From Cytospora piceicola (taxonomy: Eukaryota; Ascomycota; Sordariomycetes; Diaporthales; Cytosporaceae): a stretch of DNA of 64,000 nucleotides. This document shows, piece after piece, positions 60,206 to 64,000 of the stretch. Location of the stretch: positions 1,426,001 through 1,490,000 of the forward strand of contig JALQBC010000006.1 of assembly GCA_023375675.1 (NCBI GenBank), in the 5' to 3' direction. Under the pieces are notes generated by a model. It saw only the letters and a program-made list of their open reading frames with translations. It had not been told where the DNA came from and ran no database searches. Numbering within the stretch: the first letter of the stretch is position 1; every line of letters begins with the position of its first letter. The translations under genes were made by a program, and so were the position numbers.

Positions 60206-61991
60206 ATGCACGTCACAACACTCCTCTTGGCAGCGGTTGGTGCCTCAACCGTGCTCGCCTCTGATGATGTCGTCTACCCTCATAGACGGGCAACCATACG
60301 AAGCAAGGGTTCCGTGAACACCAAGGCCGGTGTCCAAAAACGGGCATCGAGCGAGGATCCCAGCTACCTGACCTCGAAATCTGAGCGTGAGAAGCCCAAT
60401 CATCCCCCCCCCCCTGGAGTAACAGTAATCCTGACACTCCCGCGTGACCAGAATTCGTCGTCAATGGAACAGGTTTGCCCCTGGTGGACTTCGATATAGG
60501 CGAGTCCTATGCTGGAAGACTGCCCATCTCTACCTCCAACACCTCCACGAACCGCTCAGCCCTCAACGAACTCTTCTTCTGGTTCTTCCCATCCGAGAAC
60601 CCTCTGGCCAGTGATGAGATTACAATCTGGCTCAACGGCGGTCCAGGCTGCAGCTCTCTTGATGGATTTTTGCAAGAAAATGGTCCATTTTTGTGGCAAT
60701 CCGGTACATATTCACCACAACCCAATCCTTTTTCGTGGACCAACCTCACCAATATGGTGTGGATCGACCAGCCCATTGGCACGGGTCTATCATCAGCAGC
60801 TCCTGGAGCACCAGCTCTCATCAGGACTGAGGATGATGTGGCAGAAGACTTTGCCGGGTTTTGGAAGAACTTCATCGACACGTTCGACATGCAAGGCTAC
60901 AAAGTCTATCTCACTGGAGAAAGCTATGCGGGCATGTACATTCCGTATATCGCCAGCCACTTCTTGGACCAGAACGACACAACATATTACAACGTGAAGG
61001 GCATCCAGATCAATGATCCCAGTATCGGCTCAGGAAGCGTCCTGGAGGAGGCACCCGCGGTGCAATTCCTTAACACCTACAGCGCCCTGTTCAATCTCAA
61101 CGAAACTTTCACCACCGAAATCAACGAGCGTGCCGAGAACTGCGGCTACAATGACTTCTTGGAGGAGGCACTCACTTTCCCTCCAGCAGGGAAGTTCCCC
61201 AAGCCCACCTCTTACAAAAAGACTGGCACTGGGATCTTCAACTGCGACGTGTGGGACGACATTGCCACGGCGGCATTGTACGTGAACCCGTGCTTCAACT
61301 TCTACCACATCACTGTACGTACATATTCCTTACAGCCCAAACCTGCTCCCATTGGACACCCCAAGTTGTTAACTATTGATAGGACTATTGCCCATTCCTA
61401 TGGGATGAGCTCGGGTTCCCCTCGCTCGGATGGGGCCCGAACAACTATTTCAACCGCACCGACGTCCAGAACGCCCTTAACGCCGTACCAAATGTCGACT
61501 ACACCGTCTGCGGTGACAACACACTTGGCCTTGAGCACTCGGAGGAGTCCTCATTCACAGTCCTGGGGTCCGTCGTCGAGCGCACCAACAATGTTATTGT
61601 GGGTAACGGCAACCTGGACTTCTTGATCATGTCCAACGGTACCCTCGCCACGCTGAACAACATGACCTGGAATGGCGCCCAGGGATTCTCGTCCTCGCCG
61701 TTTGTGGACAAATTCTTCGTTCCGTACAACCCGACAATCGGACCAGCTATGGACGAGTCACTGTATCAAAGCGAGATCCCTGCGGTTGCCGTTGGGTACG
61801 TCGGTGGTGGTGGTTACTACGGAAAGACACATACGGAGCGAGGGTTGACCTTTGTCACGGTTGAATTGGCTGGTCATGAAATCCCGCAGTACGTGCCGGG
61901 AGCTGCATATAGGCAATTGGAGTTCCTGCTGGGGCGGATTGATAGCTTGACTGAGATAGGAGACTTCACGACGCAGACAGGGAACTTCTGA
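60206..61991 (+). CDS. Secreted serine carboxypeptidase, S1-like (peptidase family S10, 3 exons)
   Basis: Exons 60206-60386, 60452-61314 and 61383-61991 give 550 residues. A clear signal peptide ([19 protein letters not shown]) is followed by a short basic propeptide with KR at about 46-47. The catalytic triad is Ser218 in GESYAG, Asp427 in NGNLDFL and His513 in AGHEIPQY; the oxyanion region [10 protein letters not shown] is intact. Asn-Xaa-Ser/Thr sites are frequent, as expected of a secreted enzyme. Introns are GTGAGA...ACCAG (with a C11 run) and GTACGT...ATAG. Family S10 enzymes remove C-terminal residues from peptides at acid pH. A TATA box at 60110 indicates a regulated promoter. Confidence 0.95.
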
Positions 61992-62309
61992 GGCATTGGG
62001 AGAGGTTGAGGAAAGACACAATGTAATCGGCTGAATTTGGGGCTTTGATGGTTCATGCTCTACTACTGAGCCTCGCCAGCTTCCACGGTCATGAAATACT
62101 GGTTATACTGAACTACTCAACAGACTTCACTTCTTTAGTACAAATACATATTGTTTACATGATGGTCCTGGGGTCGGTTAAGGAACTTTGTCAATCAATA
62201 GAAAATAGCGCAATATATTAATATGCTAAGTCAAAAGATGCGAAAACTCCAAATAATTCAAAGCACCAACGTGGAATCAAGCTAAATGAAATAGAGGCAC
62301 TCACTGTCT
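61992..62309. other. Convergent intergenic region
   Basis: 318 bp holding the 3' ends of two convergent genes; nothing else is seen. Confidence 0.5.
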
Positions 62310-63188
62310 TCAGCGAGCTGGCTGAAACTGGCCGTTGGACTGCAGTTTGGAATTGCCTCCACAAACAACGCAGTGCCATCGCTGCGCGTACGCATCGTCG
62401 ATTCCCTGGTCGAGCCAGGTATACTGAGGTGGCAGATATTTCTCACAGTCAGGCCACCCACAGCGGAGGGGGCTGAAGTTTGGGTCAGCGGAGAGAAACA
62501 TGTTGACCGTCCACAGTCCTCTCGCTGCTTTGGGATCGAGGCACTGCATGTGTGTGTCCAAGAGCTTCATATCCTTACCGCACGCGCACGTGAGGCCGAC
62601 TTGGGCTTGGAGGAAGGTCATGTGGTTGTCAATTCGCCGCTGCTGGTACTGGAGAGTGCTGTCATCTTCTATTTCTTCCATTTGCTCTTGCATTTGGGAA
62701 AGCTCAAGTCGGGTTATTAAGAGGGAATCCCCAATGGCAACGTCCTGAATGCGGGTGAAAGCTTTCACGGCGAGTTTCTCGAGGTCTTTGTAGCATATGT
62801 AATGCCCACATGGCAAAGGGTGCATGGTCTTGATGGCAGATGTGACTTTACACTTGTAACAGTCAACGGGTACTTCTGGATGTTCCCCCGGACGGACATG
62901 GTCCCCACACTTGTTGGGAGCGCACACGATGAAGTCGGGTAACTTACTCTGGATCTCTGGAGGTGGCGGCAAAGGCTCGTCTTCGAACTTGCTTCGGCTC
63001 CCGCTGTTGCGATGAACTGCAGGAAACGGCTGGGACAGTGAGGTCTCCTCAGTGATTTGAAGATGACGGATGAGAGAGTTGCTTGGCCGATCGAATCGTC
63101 GTCGGAAAATCCCAGTACACCACTCCAAGGGCTGTAATTCAAATATCTCCTGGGAAAAGTCTCCGGTTAGATCGTTTCGGAGAGCCAT
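62310..63188 (-). CDS. RING-like zinc-binding protein, fungal-specific
   Basis: A single exon of 292 residues from the ATG at 63188 to the stop at 62310. Cysteine and histidine pairs are arranged as ubiquitin-ligase-like zinc fingers: CAPNKCGDHV, then VDCYKCKVTSAIKTMHPLPCGHYICYKDLEKL (a RING core with C-x2-C and C-x-H-x2-C), and further on TCACGKDMK, RCGWPDCEKYL and RWHCVVCGG. The order RING, in-between pairs, terminal pair is reminiscent of RBR/IBR proteins, but the spacing is irregular and the protein is short. A charged helix, LSQMQEQMEEIEDDSTLQYQQRR, separates the two parts. Membership in the E3 ligases is inferred; the substrate is unknown. Confidence 0.78.
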   Translation of the reverse strand: MALRNDLTGDFSQEIFELQPLEWCTGIFRRRFDRPSNSLIRHLQITEETSLSQPFPAVHRNSGSRSKFEDEPLPPPPEIQSKLPDFIVCAPNKCGDHVRPGEHPEVPVDCYKCKVTSAIKTMHPLPCGHYICYKDLEKLAVKAFTRIQDVAIGDSLLITRLELSQMQEQMEEIEDDSTLQYQQRRIDNHMTFLQAQVGLTCACGKDMKLLDTHMQCLDPKAARGLWTVNMFLSADPNFSPLRCGWPDCEKYLPPQYTWLDQGIDDAYAQRWHCVVCGGNSKLQSNGQFQPAR

Positions 63189-63706
63189 TGTGGCTGTCGA
63201 TGGTTTTCGAAACCGCTGTATTGGATAGTGGTTAATAATTATGGGTTTGGATCAAATGTGGTGTTAGAAACTCCCAGGTTTCTTTCAGGTTGGCTCTGTC
63301 ACTTCCTTGGCTTGAGACTTGTGACTCTAGCAGTTTGGTTTGACGCGCCGTGCCTCACATATTTATAGTGTTGATCCGCCAGAGTACGCAGAACCACAAG
63401 TCGAACAACGCCATTGACTTCCCTAGGATAGACAAAGAACTTCTTTGCCAGGTTGTTACCTTAATGTGGACGCACAATCGCTCTTGTTCCTCGGAGTGAA
63501 CAATAAGCTTCATTGGATCGCATTGATTGATTCTTTGAAAAATTATGTCTTGGTATGAAAGACATTAGTTGACCCGAAGACAATAAGAAACAAAGGATAT
63601 GCTGATAGCAAGCTGTAGCTGATTCCGGAACCTGGGCACCTAGAATGTCGGGTACCTCCAATCTCATGGTAATGGCTCCAGTGCAAGATTATCACACGGT
63701 AACTTT
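63189..63706. other. Intergenic region upstream of the RING-like gene
   Basis: No gene is seen between the RING-like gene start and the 3' end of the lyase. It contains a TATA box for the former. Confidence 0.5.
63360..63367 (-). promoter_or_regulatory. TATA box of the RING-like gene
   Basis: Minus-strand TATAAATA lies about 172 bp upstream of the ATG at 63188. Confidence 0.5.
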
Positions 63707-64000
63707 TCAATTTTGCCACTCCAAGAAAATACTGTCCCACATGAACCCTCTCCATTCGACATATCTGGTCACAGTGAAACTGACGGTGTTCAAGCCGGCC
63801 ACAAGCTGAGCTGGATCCACCTCATACTGGAATAGCCTCCACTCACCACTAGTCTTGCCCGAGCGGTACAGCGCAGGGTCACTGGCCAGTTCATTCTTCG
63901 TCAGTGAGCCAAGCAAGTATCCGTTGACGTCGATGTCAATCGATGTGCTCTGCGAATAACTCGCAAGCGATAGAGTTAGCAGCGCCGTTCCGTTGTTGCC
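63707..64000 (-). CDS. C-terminal end of rhamnogalacturonan lyase (polysaccharide lyase family 4), 5' partial
   Basis: The minus-strand frame is open from the window end to the stop at 63707-63709, 97 residues. It reads as the final beta-sandwich domain of family 4 rhamnogalacturonan lyases: ALLTLSLASYSQS, VNGYLLGSL, PALYRSGKTSGEWRLFQYEV, GLNTVSFTVTRYVEWRGFMWDSIFLEW. The order LYRS-TSGEW ... GFMWDSI-LEW is typical of this family. The catalytic domain lies beyond the window. The enzyme would cleave the rhamnose-galacturonic acid backbone of pectin and be secreted; secretion is inferred because the N-terminus is not visible. Confidence 0.85.
   Translation of the reverse strand, partial: GNNGTALLTLSLASYSQSTSIDIDVNGYLLGSLTKNELASDPALYRSGKTSGEWRLFQYEVDPAQLVAGLNTVSFTVTRYVEWRGFMWDSIFLEWQN

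Overview
The window is nuclear DNA of a filamentous ascomycete, most likely a Sordariomycete. The support is short (about 55-160 bp) GT-AG introns with CTAAC/CTGAC branch points, genes on both strands with separate promoters, two Zn(II)2Cys6 regulators, fungal STAND/NLR-type genes, and secreted plant-polymer hydrolases. There are no operons, and the species cannot be read from the sequence. I rebuilt exon structures by hand; reading frames close in every spliced model given.

Left part (1-21 kb): the 3' end of a NACHT/WD40-type gene (1-548, +); a small conserved hydrophilic protein (980-1415, +); an SR-protein kinase of the SRPK/Sky1/Dsk1 family (4205-8337, +) with an unusually long first intron full of simple repeats; the transcription elongation factor IWS1/Spn1 (9315-10774, -) divergent from a BRR6/BRL1 nuclear-envelope protein (11543-13079, +); a large NirA-like zinc-cluster regulator (15851-18928, +); a small one-helix membrane protein (20317-20568, +); and an intron-containing tRNA-Ile(AAU) (21106-21204, -).

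Middle (21-36 kb): a NACHT-ankyrin gene on the minus strand (28452 to 23194) is cut by an 870-bp, TA-flanked, inverted-repeat transposon (24019-24888). Removing the element with one TA joins the two halves in frame. Beyond it lie a cutinase (30088-31026, +), a short-chain dehydrogenase with an apparent mitochondrial presequence (31455-32659, +) and a SWIRM-domain protein (34744-35988, -).

Right part (36-64 kb): about 9 kb without a recognisable gene (36.0-45.25 kb); a single-exon F-box protein (45255-47282, -) divergent from a second zinc-cluster regulator (48072-51019, +) with a 24-nt exon; a C2H2 protein related to the GPATCH8/ZNF804 finger (51218-51736, -) divergent from an MCP1-like mitochondrial membrane protein (52451-53546, +); a seven-helix membrane protein (54648-55847, +); a small two-helix protein (57551-57820, -); a secreted serine carboxypeptidase S1-like enzyme (60206-61991, +); a RING-like protein (62310-63188, -); and the C-terminal end of a family 4 rhamnogalacturonan lyase running off the window (63707-64000, -).

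Most genes are unrelated housekeeping or regulatory genes, with no biosynthetic cluster. Two signals stand out: the transposon-split NLR-like gene, and a family of short intergenic motifs (TTCCAAGGTT together with palindromic TACCTAGGTA blocks) that recurs across the intergenic DNA.
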